From contig OZ240676.1 of assembly GCA_965198895.1 (NCBI GenBank), forward strand, positions 3,472,001 through 3,536,000: a stretch of DNA of 64,000 nucleotides. The letters are read 5' to 3'. Under the pieces are notes generated by a model, which was not told where the DNA came from, made no database searches, and worked only from the letters and a program-made list of their open reading frames with translations. Position numbers and translations under genes: made by a program. The stretch is from LMUY01 sp965198895. GTDB lineage: Bacteria > Pseudomonadota > Alphaproteobacteria > Acetobacterales > Acetobacteraceae. Below are positions 52,352-60,921 of the stretch, piece after piece. Within the stretch, counting starts at the first letter, position 1, and every line of letters starts with the position of its first letter.

Positions 52352-53167
52352 ATGGACCGACGGGCGGCCCTGGTCGCACCAGCCTTCCTGCTGCTGCTCG
52401 TCGTGTTCCTGGTGCCCGTCGGTTTCCTGCTATCGCGCGCCTTCACGCAGCCGGTCCTCGGAACGGAGAACTTCACCTACCTCCTGGACCGCCCGGTGTA
52501 TCTTCAGGTCCTATTGAACACGATCATCATCAGCGCCCTGGCGGCTCCGGTCTGCGTGCTGCTTGGCTATCCGGTGGCCCATGCGATGGCCAATTCGAAG
52601 CCCCGCCTACGCCGCTGGCTGATCTTTCTGGTGCTGGTGCCGTTCTGGACCAGCCTGCTCGTGCGCACCTTCGCCACGATGATCCTGCTGCAACGCACCG
52701 GGCCGATCAACGCCGTGCTGCTGGGGATCGGCCTCATCGCCCAACCGCTGCCGCTGCTGTACAACTTCACGGGCGTGATGGTGGGCGCGGTCCAGGCCCT
52801 GCTGCCGTTCGTCATCTTTCCGATCTATGCCGTGATGGCGCGGATCGACGGCGCTTACATGCAAGCGGCGTTGACGATGGGGGCGACGCCGGCGCGCGCC
52901 TTCTTTCGCGTCTACGTCCCGCTCACCATGCCCGGTGTGCTGACGGGCGCGACGCTGGTCTTCGTCAGCACGCTCGGTTATTTCGTGACACCCGCGATGC
53001 TGGGTGGCCCGCGCCAACTCATGATCGCGCAACTGATCCAGAGCCAGATCGCCGATTTCGGCAATTGGGGTGTTGCGGGTGCGCTGTCGCTCGTGTTGCT
53101 GGCGGGGGTGGCGGCCATGATGACGCTGCTGCACGCGACGGTCGGCCTGAAGGCCGCGGTGCAGTGA
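52352..53167 (+). CDS. ABC transporter permease, PotB type
   Basis: Protein of 271 aa with six membrane segments. LLVVFLVPVGFLLSRAF opens the first helix, and the EAA loop is MQAALTMGATPARAFFRVYVP. PotB-type permease. It begins 11 bases after the binding-protein stop, and its stop overlaps the next permease start (GTGA). Forms a heterodimer with the product of 53164-53961. Confidence 0.87.
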   Translation: MDRRAALVAPAFLLLLVVFLVPVGFLLSRAFTQPVLGTENFTYLLDRPVYLQVLLNTIIISALAAPVCVLLGYPVAHAMANSKPRLRRWLIFLVLVPFWTSLLVRTFATMILLQRTGPINAVLLGIGLIAQPLPLLYNFTGVMVGAVQALLPFVIFPIYAVMARIDGAYMQAALTMGATPARAFFRVYVPLTMPGVLTGATLVFVSTLGYFVTPAMLGGPRQLMIAQLIQSQIADFGNWGVAGALSLVLLAGVAAMMTLLHATVGLKAAVQ

Positions 53168-53961
53168 CCCGGGACGGCATGGCGGGATGGCGTGCATTGC
53201 GGACCACGATCTGCGTGCTGATCGGGGTGTATGTCCTGTCGCCGCTCGCGGTGGTCGTCGTGATCTCCTTCAGTTCCGGCGAGTTCCTGAGCTTCCCGCC
53301 GCCGGGCCTGTCGCTGCGATGGTACGAGAACCTGGTCTCCGATCCCGACTGGCTCGACTCCATCCTGGTCAGTTTCTCCGTCATGATCCCTGCCTCCGCG
53401 ATGGCCACCGTGCTGGGCACGGCCGCCGCCTACGGGCTGGTGCGGGCGCGTATCCCCGGCGCGTCCCTGGTCACCGGCGTGCTGATGCTGCCGATCGTCG
53501 TGCCCGCCATCATCACCGCGGCCGCCTTGTTCGGCGCGTACCGCGTCGTGGGGCTGAACGGCACGCTCACCGGACTGATCGCGGGCCATACGGTGCTGGT
53601 GCTGCCCTATGTGATCGCGACCGTCAGTTCGGCGCTGCGTGTGCTGGATCCGCGGCTGGAGGCTGCCGCGGCCACGATGGGGGCACCGCCCTGGACTTCA
53701 TTCCGCCGCATCACATTGCCGCTGCTGGCACCGTCGGTGCTCTCCGGATTGCTGTTCGCCATGGTGGTTTCGTTCGACGAGCTGATCGTCTCGTTGTTCA
53801 TCAGCACGGCCAGGTTGCGGCCGGTTGCCGTCCAAATGTGGTCCAACGTCCGCGGCGATTTCGACCCGACCGTGGCCGCCATCGCCACGCTGTGCTTCGT
53901 CTTCGCCTTCGTCGCCCTGGGTGCGGAGGCCTTGCTGCGCCGGCGCACGGGGGCGCCATGA
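53164..53961 (+). CDS. ABC transporter permease, PotC type
   Basis: Protein of 265 aa if started at GTG 53164, which overlaps the previous stop as GTGA; ATG 53179 (MAGWRALRTTICVL) is an in-frame alternative giving 260 aa. Six membrane segments. WYENLVSDPDWLDSILVSF is the PotC-type first loop, and the EAA loop is LEAAAATMGAPPWTSFRRIT. The stop overlaps the ATPase start (ATGA). Pairs with the PotB-type permease. Confidence 0.85.
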   Translation: MTRDGMAGWRALRTTICVLIGVYVLSPLAVVVVISFSSGEFLSFPPPGLSLRWYENLVSDPDWLDSILVSFSVMIPASAMATVLGTAAAYGLVRARIPGASLVTGVLMLPIVVPAIITAAALFGAYRVVGLNGTLTGLIAGHTVLVLPYVIATVSSALRVLDPRLEAAAATMGAPPWTSFRRITLPLLAPSVLSGLLFAMVVSFDELIVSLFISTARLRPVAVQMWSNVRGDFDPTVAAIATLCFVFAFVALGAEALLRRRTGAP

Positions 53962-55025
53962 CGTCCCCCGCCGTGCTCGATCTCATCGGGCTCCGCAAGG
54001 TCTACGGCCAGCAGGTCGCGGTCGACTCGCTGGACCTCAGCCTGCGGCCCGGGGAGTTCATGACGTTCCTCGGCCCGTCCGGCTCCGGCAAGACGACGAC
54101 GCTGATGATGGTCGCCGGGCTGCAGACGCCCGATGTCGGGACCATCAGGCTGAACGGCGCGTCCGTCGACCGCCTGCCGCCGTATCGGCGCGACATCGGC
54201 ATGGTGTTCCAGCATTACGCGCTGTTCCCGCACATGACCGTGGCGCGCAACATCGCGTTCCCGTTGGAACTCCGCGGCGTGCCCAAGGCCGAGATCGGAC
54301 GCCAGGTGGCGGACGCGTTGCGCCTGGTGAACCTGCCGGACTATGCCGACAGGCTGCCGAAGCAGCTCTCGGGCGGCCAGCAGCAGCGGGTGGCGCTGGC
54401 GCGGGCCATGGTCTACCGCCCAGCGCTGTTGCTGATGGACGAGCCGCTCGGCGCGCTGGACCGCAAACTGCGCGAGCAGATGCAGCTCGAGATCATCCGG
54501 GTCCACCGGGAGCGGCGTATGTCCGTGCTCTACGTCACGCACGACCAGGAGGAGGCGCTCACGATGAGCGACCGGATCGCCGTGTTCAACGCCGGCCGCG
54601 TCGAACAGGTCGGCTCCCCGGTGGAGCTATACGAGCGCCCGGCCACCCGCTTCGTCGCGAGCTTCGTTGGGGAGATGAACTTCCTCGCTGGGCGGCTGGT
54701 CCACAGCGTGGATGGCGTCGGCACGGTCGAAGTACAGGGCGCCGTGGTCCAGGCGGGCAACCCGGCCAACCTGCCGGACGGCAGCCGGGTGGACTTGGCG
54801 GTTCGGCCGGAGCGGGTGCAGGCCGGCCCAACCGGGGCTGCCACGCTGCCTGCGCGGATCGAGAACGTCATCTATCTCGGCAATGCGAGGCGCCTCATCA
54901 TGCGCCTGGCGGATGGCAGCGAATGCACCATGCTCCAGCAGGCGAGCGGCGCCGGACCGATTGCCACGGAGGGCACGATTTCGGTGTCATTCGACGCGGA
55001 GCACGCGACGGTGTTCGCCGCTTAG
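53958..55025 (+). CDS. ABC transporter ATP-binding protein, PotA type
   Basis: Protein of 355 aa. Walker A GPSGSGKTTTL, signature QLSGGQQQRVALARAM, Walker B LLLMDEPLGALDRK, H-loop YVTHDQEEAL. A C-terminal TOBE domain from about residue 270 (VRPERVQAG, IENVIYLGNARRL) is typical of PotA/FbpC ATPases. Last gene of the 49935-55025 operon. The related importer genes at 59120-62205 have no ATPase of their own in view, so this protein may serve both systems, which is inference. Convergent with nicB; a hairpin repeat follows. Confidence 0.88.
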   Translation: MTSPAVLDLIGLRKVYGQQVAVDSLDLSLRPGEFMTFLGPSGSGKTTTLMMVAGLQTPDVGTIRLNGASVDRLPPYRRDIGMVFQHYALFPHMTVARNIAFPLELRGVPKAEIGRQVADALRLVNLPDYADRLPKQLSGGQQQRVALARAMVYRPALLLMDEPLGALDRKLREQMQLEIIRVHRERRMSVLYVTHDQEEALTMSDRIAVFNAGRVEQVGSPVELYERPATRFVASFVGEMNFLAGRLVHSVDGVGTVEVQGAVVQAGNPANLPDGSRVDLAVRPERVQAGPTGAATLPARIENVIYLGNARRLIMRLADGSECTMLQQASGAGPIATEGTISVSFDAEHATVFAA

Positions 55026-55067
55026 AGTCAGCGGGCGTCGGGGCGGTCCGAACTCGTCTATTCTATT

Positions 55068-55125
55068 GTAGGGTGGGCTTTAGCCCACCAGCCGCAGCAA
55101 AGTGGTGGGCTAAAGCCCACCCTTC
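55068..55125. repeat. Double-hairpin intergenic repeat, copy 4, likely bidirectional terminator
   Basis: Starts GTAGGGTGGGC. Contains GGTGGGC-TTTA-GCCCACC and TGGTGGGC-TAAA-GCCCACC, which can also pair with each other into one long stem, and ends CACCCTTC. It sits between the convergent ATPase (+) and nicB (-) genes. Confidence 0.75.
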
Positions 55126-55154
55126 GGCTAGAGCGGTTCCACGGTACCGCTGCA

Positions 55155-58100
55155 CTAATGCGCGTCGGGGCTGTTTCGCGCGCGCGCCACCGCATCGGGC
55201 AGGTCCGTCCAAGCTGGCTTGCCGGGCGCTAGCGTCGCCCGCAGGTGGGCCGCGAGCGCAGCCACGGCTTGGTCGTCCAGGACACGGCCGAAGCCGGGCA
55301 TGTCGTTCAGCTCCAGCTTGGACGAGGCTTGCAGCCCGTGCAGCACCGCCTGGAGGAAGTTGTCCGGCGTCGCCGCATGCAGGCTGCTGGCGAAGGCAAG
55401 CGGCACCTGCGCCCCCGTGGCGAGCCCGACAGGGCCGGGCACGTGGCAACTGGCGCATGCGGTGTCGAACAGGCGTGCGGCCGGTCCGGTGCTTTCGGCC
55501 AGCGCGGCGAGGGCCCGGCGATCGAGGTCCGCTGCGGTCGCCGGGTCGGGGTGTTGTGGCGACAGGGACGCAAGGTAGACCGCCATGGCGCGCAAATCCG
55601 CGTCACCGACATCGCCGAGTTGCTCCACGATCGCTTTCATCGGCCCGGCCGCGACGCCGTGGCGGGGCGACACACCGGTCCGCAAGTAGTCGTAGAAGTC
55701 GGCCTCGGTCCACGGCAGCGGCGCCGGGCCGGAGCCATCCAGCGCCGGTGCCTCTCGCCCCCCGACGATCGCGCCCGCCAACGGGGCACCCGCCCGTTCC
55801 GCCCCTGCCAGGTTGCGCGGGGTATGGCACGCGCCGCAATGGGCGATCCCGGTCACGAGGTAGGCGCCCCGGTTCCATTGTTCCGACCGGTCCGGCGCCG
55901 GCCGGTAGGGCAGGGGATCGTGAAAGGCGAGGTTCCAGACGGCCATCCCGGCGCGCACGTTGAAGGGGAAGGCGAGCCGGCTGGCAGGCGAAACCTGCCG
56001 CACCGGGTCCAGCGTCTGCAGATGAGCATACAGCGCCTGCAGGTCCGCCTCGGTCAGCTTGGCGAAGGAGGTGTAGGGGAAGGCAGGGTAGAGGTGCCGC
56101 CCATCGCGGCCGATGCCCTCGCGCATCGCCCGGGCAAACGCCTCGTATCCCCAGCCGCCGAGCCCGGTGGCATCCGGTGTCAGGTTGGTGCTGTAGATCG
56201 TCCCGAACGGTGTCGCGATCGGGCGTCCACCGGCATTCGGCACCCCGCCCGGCGCGGTGTGGCAGGCGGTGCAGTTCCCGAGCGCGAACAGTGCCTTGCC
56301 GCGGGCCAGCGTCGCGGCCGAGAACGCGTCGGCGGGCATCGGCACCGCACTCGGGATCTCCCGGTGCCAGGACCAGCCGACCGCGGTGCTCATCAGCCCG
56401 CCAACCAACGCTGCCCCAGCGACGGCCGCCCAGCCGTGCCGCCGCGCGCGCTTGGCCGGGGGCGGGAGTGGCGGCCGGCCCGCCAGCGCCAGCTTCACCC
56501 GCTCCGGCGTGAACGGGAGGTCGCGCATGCGGATGCCGGTGGCGTCGAAGATGGCGTTCGCGATCGCCGCCGCACTGGGTACCGAGGCCGACTCCCCCGC
56601 ACCCAAGGGCGGCTGGCCGTCGCGGCGGATCATCAGCGAGTCGATCCGCGGGATCTCGGTGAACTTGGCGATCGGGTAGCCGCCCCAATCCTGCGACACG
56701 ACGGAGATGGCGTCGAATGTCACGGCCTCCGTCAGCACGCGGCTGGCGGACTGGATCACGTTGCCTTCGATCTGATGGCGCACGCCGGCGGGGTTGATCA
56801 TCAATCCCGCATCCTGGCCGACCGCCACCCGCGTCAGCGTCACCTGCCCGCTGTCGCAATCCACCGCGACTTCGGCGATCCACGCAGCCTTCGCCGCCGC
56901 GGTGCCCGGGAATTTGCCGTGCACGTAGGTCGCGTAGGCAAATCCTTGGCCGTACGCGATGTTGCCGTCGCGGATCAGGCGCGGTGCGGTGCGGTGCGCC
57001 CAACCGCCATGCTCCGCGGTCTGCCGGATGAGGTCGGCGGCGCGGGCATCGCCGGGCAAATGGCGCAGCCGGTACTCGACGGGATCTTCCCCGGCCTCGG
57101 CGGCAAGCTCGTCGATGAAGCTCTCATGCGCGAAGCTGTTGGGCAGGGCGGACACGCCGCGCATCCAGGATGCCCGCACGATCGGCGCCATGTCGTGCAC
57201 CGCCACGCGGAGGTGGGGCACGTGGTAGGGCGGAACGGCGGTGCGGTCGCCCATGTCGGACGGGACCGGTGCCGGGCTGAGGCGGCCCGTCAGCAGCAGC
57301 GCCAGGTTGGGTCCATGGTTGGACGGATACCAGGTGTTGAAATCGTAGGCGTGGAAGGAGCCGTCGGAGTCGATCCCGCCCTCCGCCTCCATCAGCTGCC
57401 CGGCGCCTTTCGGTTCCCACAGATGCTCCTGCTCGCGGGTCAACTGCACCCGCACCGGGCGGCCGATGGCGCGCGACAGCAGGGCGGCGTCACCGCACAC
57501 GTCGTCGGCGCAGTTGCGGCCGTAGCAGCCGGCTGCTTCGTAGCGCCGCACCTCGATCGCGGCCTCCGCCATGTCCATCAACACCGCGAGATCGCCACGC
57601 AGCATGTGCGGGTTCTGCGTGCCGGCCCAGACCGTCAACGCGCCGTCGCGATACTCTGCGATGGCGCAGGACGGCCCGATGGACCCGTGCATCTGCCAGG
57701 GCCAGGAGTAGCTTCGGCGCAGCCGTTTGCCGACGGTTTGCAGGGCCGCGTCCACATCGCCGCGTTCGACCAGTTGCCGCCGCTGGGAGGGGTGGTTGCG
57801 GATCGCCTCCGCCACGTTGCCGAGATCGGGGAGCAGGGGCGGCGTGCGCCACGTCACGGGCAATGCTTCGGCGATCGCCCGGGCCTGCTCCTCGCGCTGC
57901 GCGATCACGCCGACGAAGTCGTTCACGACCACCAGGTCCACGAAGCCGGCCATGCCAGCGACATGCGTCCGGTCGACGGAAACGAGGCTGCGGCCGACGA
58001 ATGCCCCGCTATCCCGGCCGCCATAGGGCGGGCGCACGACATGGCCGTGCAACATCCCGGGCAGTCGCACATCGTGGATGTACTCGAACGCACCGGTCGC

Positions 58101-58634
58101 CTTGGCGGGAAGGTCCACGCGCGGCAACGACGTCCCGACGAGGCGGTAGGCCGAAGCCGGCTTGAGCGGCACCGCCGGGTCGAGCTCGAGCTCGATCACC
58201 TGGCTGCCCACGATCTCCCCCACTGGGATCGGCTGCCGCATCGACTCTGCCTGATGGATCAGGCCTGCCTCGATCGAGAGCGCCTCGACCCGGCATTGCA
58301 GCAGTTCCGCAGCGCGCGACAGCACCAGAGCGCGGGCCTGCGCCGCCGCCTGACGCAGTGGGACGGCCGCCACCTGGATCGACTCGCTGGCAATGGTCGG
58401 TCCCTGGTTGGGCGTGTCGCGCGTGTCGCCCATCACCAGGCGCACCTGCGCGGGCGGCACGTCGAGCTCCTCGGCAACGATCTGGGTCAACGCGGTGCGC
58501 AGCCCGGTGCCGAGGTCCACGTGGCCGTGGTAGGCGCTCACCTCGCCACTCGCCTCGATCCGCAGAAACGTTTCCGGGCCCGTGGCGCTGGACCGAAAGA
58601 TGGCGAGGTGACCGGCAGCGTCAGGCGTGTCCAT
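55155..58634 (-). CDS. nicB: Nicotinate dehydrogenase large subunit NicB (Mo-cofactor domain plus three c-type haems)
   Basis: Protein of 1159 aa from ATG 58634, close to Pseudomonas NicB in size and layout. Residues about 1-725 are the xanthine oxidase-family molybdopterin domain, with GHVDLGTGLRTALTQIVAEE and the catalytic-glutamate segment LGAGESASVPSAAAIANAIF. A membrane anchor follows at about 734-756, then a c-type cytochrome region with three haem sites: CTACH at about 788, CGACH at about 933 and CASCH at about 1060. It hydroxylates nicotinate to 6-hydroxynicotinate with NicA and passes electrons via the haems to the respiratory chain. It overlaps nicA by 14 bases. Isoquinoline or other N-heterocycle oxidoreductases of the same architecture (IorB-like) are the alternative. 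Confidence 0.87.
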   Translation of the reverse strand: MDTPDAAGHLAIFRSSATGPETFLRIEASGEVSAYHGHVDLGTGLRTALTQIVAEELDVPPAQVRLVMGDTRDTPNQGPTIASESIQVAAVPLRQAAAQARALVLSRAAELLQCRVEALSIEAGLIHQAESMRQPIPVGEIVGSQVIELELDPAVPLKPASAYRLVGTSLPRVDLPAKATGAFEYIHDVRLPGMLHGHVVRPPYGGRDSGAFVGRSLVSVDRTHVAGMAGFVDLVVVNDFVGVIAQREEQARAIAEALPVTWRTPPLLPDLGNVAEAIRNHPSQRRQLVERGDVDAALQTVGKRLRRSYSWPWQMHGSIGPSCAIAEYRDGALTVWAGTQNPHMLRGDLAVLMDMAEAAIEVRRYEAAGCYGRNCADDVCGDAALLSRAIGRPVRVQLTREQEHLWEPKGAGQLMEAEGGIDSDGSFHAYDFNTWYPSNHGPNLALLLTGRLSPAPVPSDMGDRTAVPPYHVPHLRVAVHDMAPIVRASWMRGVSALPNSFAHESFIDELAAEAGEDPVEYRLRHLPGDARAADLIRQTAEHGGWAHRTAPRLIRDGNIAYGQGFAYATYVHGKFPGTAAAKAAWIAEVAVDCDSGQVTLTRVAVGQDAGLMINPAGVRHQIEGNVIQSASRVLTEAVTFDAISVVSQDWGGYPIAKFTEIPRIDSLMIRRDGQPPLGAGESASVPSAAAIANAIFDATGIRMRDLPFTPERVKLALAGRPPLPPPAKRARRHGWAAVAGAALVGGLMSTAVGWSWHREIPSAVPMPADAFSAATLARGKALFALGNCTACHTAPGGVPNAGGRPIATPFGTIYSTNLTPDATGLGGWGYEAFARAMREGIGRDGRHLYPAFPYTSFAKLTEADLQALYAHLQTLDPVRQVSPASRLAFPFNVRAGMAVWNLAFHDPLPYRPAPDRSEQWNRGAYLVTGIAHCGACHTPRNLAGAERAGAPLAGAIVGGREAPALDGSGPAPLPWTEADFYDYLRTGVSPRHGVAAGPMKAIVEQLGDVGDADLRAMAVYLASLSPQHPDPATAADLDRRALAALAESTGPAARLFDTACASCHVPGPVGLATGAQVPLAFASSLHAATPDNFLQAVLHGLQASSKLELNDMPGFGRVLDDQAVAALAAHLRATLAPGKPAWTDLPDAVARARNSPDAH

Positions 58635-59118
58635 CAACCCCCCGCGCCTCGAGCGACATCGCGATGGCCAGGCGCACCGACTCGAGGATCTGCGCGTGCG
58701 CGCCGCAGCGGCACAGATGGTGTTTCAACGACGCGCGGACCTGCGCGTCGCTCGGTTTCGGCACGGCCGCCAGCAACGCCACGGTGGCCATGATCATGCC
58801 GTTCAGGCAATAGCCGCACTGCGCGCCCTGGCCCTGGATGAACGCACGCTGGACCGGGTGCAGCACGCCGTTCTGCGCCAGCCCCTCCAACGTGGTGATC
58901 GCGCGGCCTCGCAAGGCCGCGACCGACATGATGCAGGACCGCGCCGGGAAGCCGCCGGCCAGCACGGTGCACGCGCCGCACTCGCCGAGCCCGCAACCGT
59001 ATTTCGGTCCGTTCAGCCGCAAATCGTTGCGCAGGATCGGCAGCAGCATGTCCCCGTCGTCTGCGACGATGGTGTGGTCTTGGCCGTTGACCACGATTCG
59101 GCAGCGCAGGGCGGTCAA
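58621..59118 (-). CDS. nicA: Nicotinate dehydrogenase small subunit NicA, two [2Fe-2S] clusters
   Basis: Protein of 165 aa from TTG 59118. There is no nearby ATG, and AAGGTGAG just upstream is a good ribosome site that includes the stop of the permease gene. Cluster ligands: KYGCGLGECGACTV and SC for the plant-type cluster, QCGYCLNGMI and CRCGAH for the second. The segment LRNDLRLNGPKYGCGLGECG is the NicA/IorA/QoxS type. It transfers electrons from the Mo site of NicB. Only one base separates its start from the importer permease gene, which ties uptake and hydroxylation in one transcript. Confidence 0.87.
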   Translation of the reverse strand: MTALRCRIVVNGQDHTIVADDGDMLLPILRNDLRLNGPKYGCGLGECGACTVLAGGFPARSCIMSVAALRGRAITTLEGLAQNGVLHPVQRAFIQGQGAQCGYCLNGMIMATVALLAAVPKPSDAQVRASLKHHLCRCGAHAQILESVRLAIAMSLEARGVDGHA

Positions 59119-59119
59119 C

Positions 59120-59935
59120 TCACCTTGCCACCCGGCGGCGGCGGATGATCGCCGTGGCCGTGATGGCACCGGCGATCACCAACGCCGAGACCATCGTCGT
59201 CAGCGTACCCAGCGCGTAGATCACCGGGGTTGTCACGTTCGCGGTCATCGCGAAAATTTCCAGCGGCAGGGTGTTGTAGTCGCCCGCGGTCATCATGGTG
59301 CGCGGGAACTCGTCGTAGGACAGGGAGAAGCCGAACAACGCGATGCCGATCACCCCGGGCAGGATGATTGGCAGCACCACGTGCCAAAAGCTGCGCCACG
59401 GGCCGGCGCCCAAATCGCGCGCTGCTTCCTCCCAAGCACGGTTGAACCGGTTGAACACGGCGAACATGATCAGCAACCCGAATGGCATCGTCCAGGTGAG
59501 CTGCGCCCCGAACGCCGACGTGTACCACGCCGGGTCGAGCCCCAATTGGCTGAACAGCAACCCGATCCCGAGACTCACCAGGATCGACGGCGCGATGAGG
59601 CTGGCGATGGTGAGATAGAACAGCGCCGTCGCACCGCGGAACCGCCGCCGGAACGCCATGCCGGCGGCTACCGAGATGACGACATTGGCCGCCATCACCA
59701 TCAGGGCCAGCAAGACGGACCGGGTGATGGACCCCGCAAAGTCGCCGACCATCTGCGTCTGGAACAACGCAGCGAACCAATGCAGCGACACGCCGTTCAT
59801 CGGGAAGGTCAATCCACCCTGCGGCCCCTGGAACGAGAGGATCATGATCGTGACGGTCGGGCCATAGAGGAACAGCACGAAGGCCACGAACAGCGCCGCC
59901 AGCACATAGAAGGATAGCCGTCGCGGCAATCTCAC
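59120..59935 (-). CDS. ABC transporter permease, PotC type, in the nicAB operon
   Basis: Protein of 271 aa from GTG 59935, which overlaps the stop of the preceding permease as GTGA; longer in-frame versions run into that gene. Six membrane segments; EAA loop WEEAARDLGAGPWRSFWHVVLP; LSYDEFPRTMMTAG is typical of PotC. Directly followed by nicA. With the gene at 59932-60771 and the binding protein at 60922 it makes the membrane part of a polyamine-type importer, likely for nicotinate or a related acid. Confidence 0.85.
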   Translation of the reverse strand: MRLPRRLSFYVLAALFVAFVLFLYGPTVTIMILSFQGPQGGLTFPMNGVSLHWFAALFQTQMVGDFAGSITRSVLLALMVMAANVVISVAAGMAFRRRFRGATALFYLTIASLIAPSILVSLGIGLLFSQLGLDPAWYTSAFGAQLTWTMPFGLLIMFAVFNRFNRAWEEAARDLGAGPWRSFWHVVLPIILPGVIGIALFGFSLSYDEFPRTMMTAGDYNTLPLEIFAMTANVTTPVIYALGTLTTMVSALVIAGAITATAIIRRRRVAR

Positions 59936-60771
59936 AATTCCTTGCGGATGTTCACGACGCGCAGGATGCAGAACACCAGGGTCAGGACGAACGCCAGCAG
60001 GATCACGGCATGCGCCGCCGCCGCCGGATATTGCAGCAGCGATATCTCGTTCTGGATCATGATGCCGACGGAGGCGCTCTGGCCGCCGCCCATGATGCTG
60101 ACGCTGACGAAATCGCTCATCACCACGGTGACCACGAAGATCGTCCCGATACCGATCCCCGTCTTCGACAGCGGCAGCACGACGTGGGCGATCGTTCGCC
60201 AAAACCCGGCGCCGCCATCCCGCGCCGCTTCGATCAGCGCCCGGTCGATCCGCATCATCGAGTTGAAGATCGGCGTGACCATGAACAGCGTATTGAGGTG
60301 GACGAACGCCAGGATGATCGCGAACGGACTATACAGCAGGAAGGTCAGTGGCTCGCGGACCAAGTGCAATCGCAACAGCAGCGTGTTGATGATTCCGTTG
60401 CGGCCCAGCGAGGGGATCCAGGAAATGGTCCGGATGATGTTCGACGTCAGAAACGGCACCGAGCAGATGAGGAATAGGGTCATGCGCCAGGTTCCGTCCT
60501 GAACCTCGAAAGCGAGGAAATAGGCGATCCAGAAGCCCAGCACCAACGTGACCGCCCAGGTTGTCACGGCATAGCCCAGCGTCACGCCGAACGTGTTCCA
60601 GGTCGTGGCGGAGGTCAGTGCCTCCCAGTAGTTCTCGAGGACGAAGGTCCACAGAATCTGCACCGAATCGTAGTCGAGGAAACTGACGACGATCAGCATC
60701 ATCAGCGGAATGACCAGGAACACGCCCAGCACGACGGCCAGCGGCATGGCCAGCAGCCATGGTGAGCGCAT
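59932..60771 (-). CDS. ABC transporter permease, PotB type, in the nicAB operon
   Basis: Protein of 279 aa from ATG 60771 (MRSPWLLAMPLAVVLG). A longer in-frame start at 60906 would translate the intergenic repeat and is rejected. Six membrane segments. VSFLDYDSVQILWTFVLENY is the PotB-type first loop; the EAA loop is IEAARDGGAGFWRTIAHVVLP. Overlaps the next permease by GTGA. Partner of the PotC-type protein. Confidence 0.85.
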   Translation of the reverse strand: MRSPWLLAMPLAVVLGVFLVIPLMMLIVVSFLDYDSVQILWTFVLENYWEALTSATTWNTFGVTLGYAVTTWAVTLVLGFWIAYFLAFEVQDGTWRMTLFLICSVPFLTSNIIRTISWIPSLGRNGIINTLLLRLHLVREPLTFLLYSPFAIILAFVHLNTLFMVTPIFNSMMRIDRALIEAARDGGAGFWRTIAHVVLPLSKTGIGIGTIFVVTVVMSDFVSVSIMGGGQSASVGIMIQNEISLLQYPAAAAHAVILLAFVLTLVFCILRVVNIRKEL

Positions 60772-60812
60772 ACTTATACCAGCTGCCTGAGCGACTGATC
60801 CACGGTGAGCGT

Positions 60813-60896
60813 CGTCTTCGCGAGCCGAGGGCGCGGCGATCCAGGGCGCCGGATGCGTTCGTGGCCCTGGATCGCCGCGCTGCGCTCGCGATGACG
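60813..60896. repeat. Intergenic inverted repeat of the GCGATCCAGG type
   Basis: Two arms, CGTCTTCGCGAGCCGAGG...GCGGCGATCCAGGGC and GCCCTGGATCGCCGCG...CTCGCGATGACG, pair into a long imperfect hairpin. Similar palindromic units scattered between genes are common in proteobacterial genomes. It lies between the binding-protein stop and the PotB-type permease start and could tune relative expression or stability of the two parts of the transcript. Confidence 0.65.
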
Positions 60897-60921
60897 AGTC
60901 AATCAAAAACCCTCGTTGATG

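Noticed and set aside
55245..58793. Plus-strand open frame of about 1180 codons opposite nicB
   Set aside because: Arg/His-rich translation without any domain; nicB on the other strand has clear Mo-cofactor and haem motifs.
60772..60906. 45-residue N-terminal extension of the PotB-type permease
   Set aside because: It would translate the intergenic hairpin repeat; the family-like start is ATG 60771.
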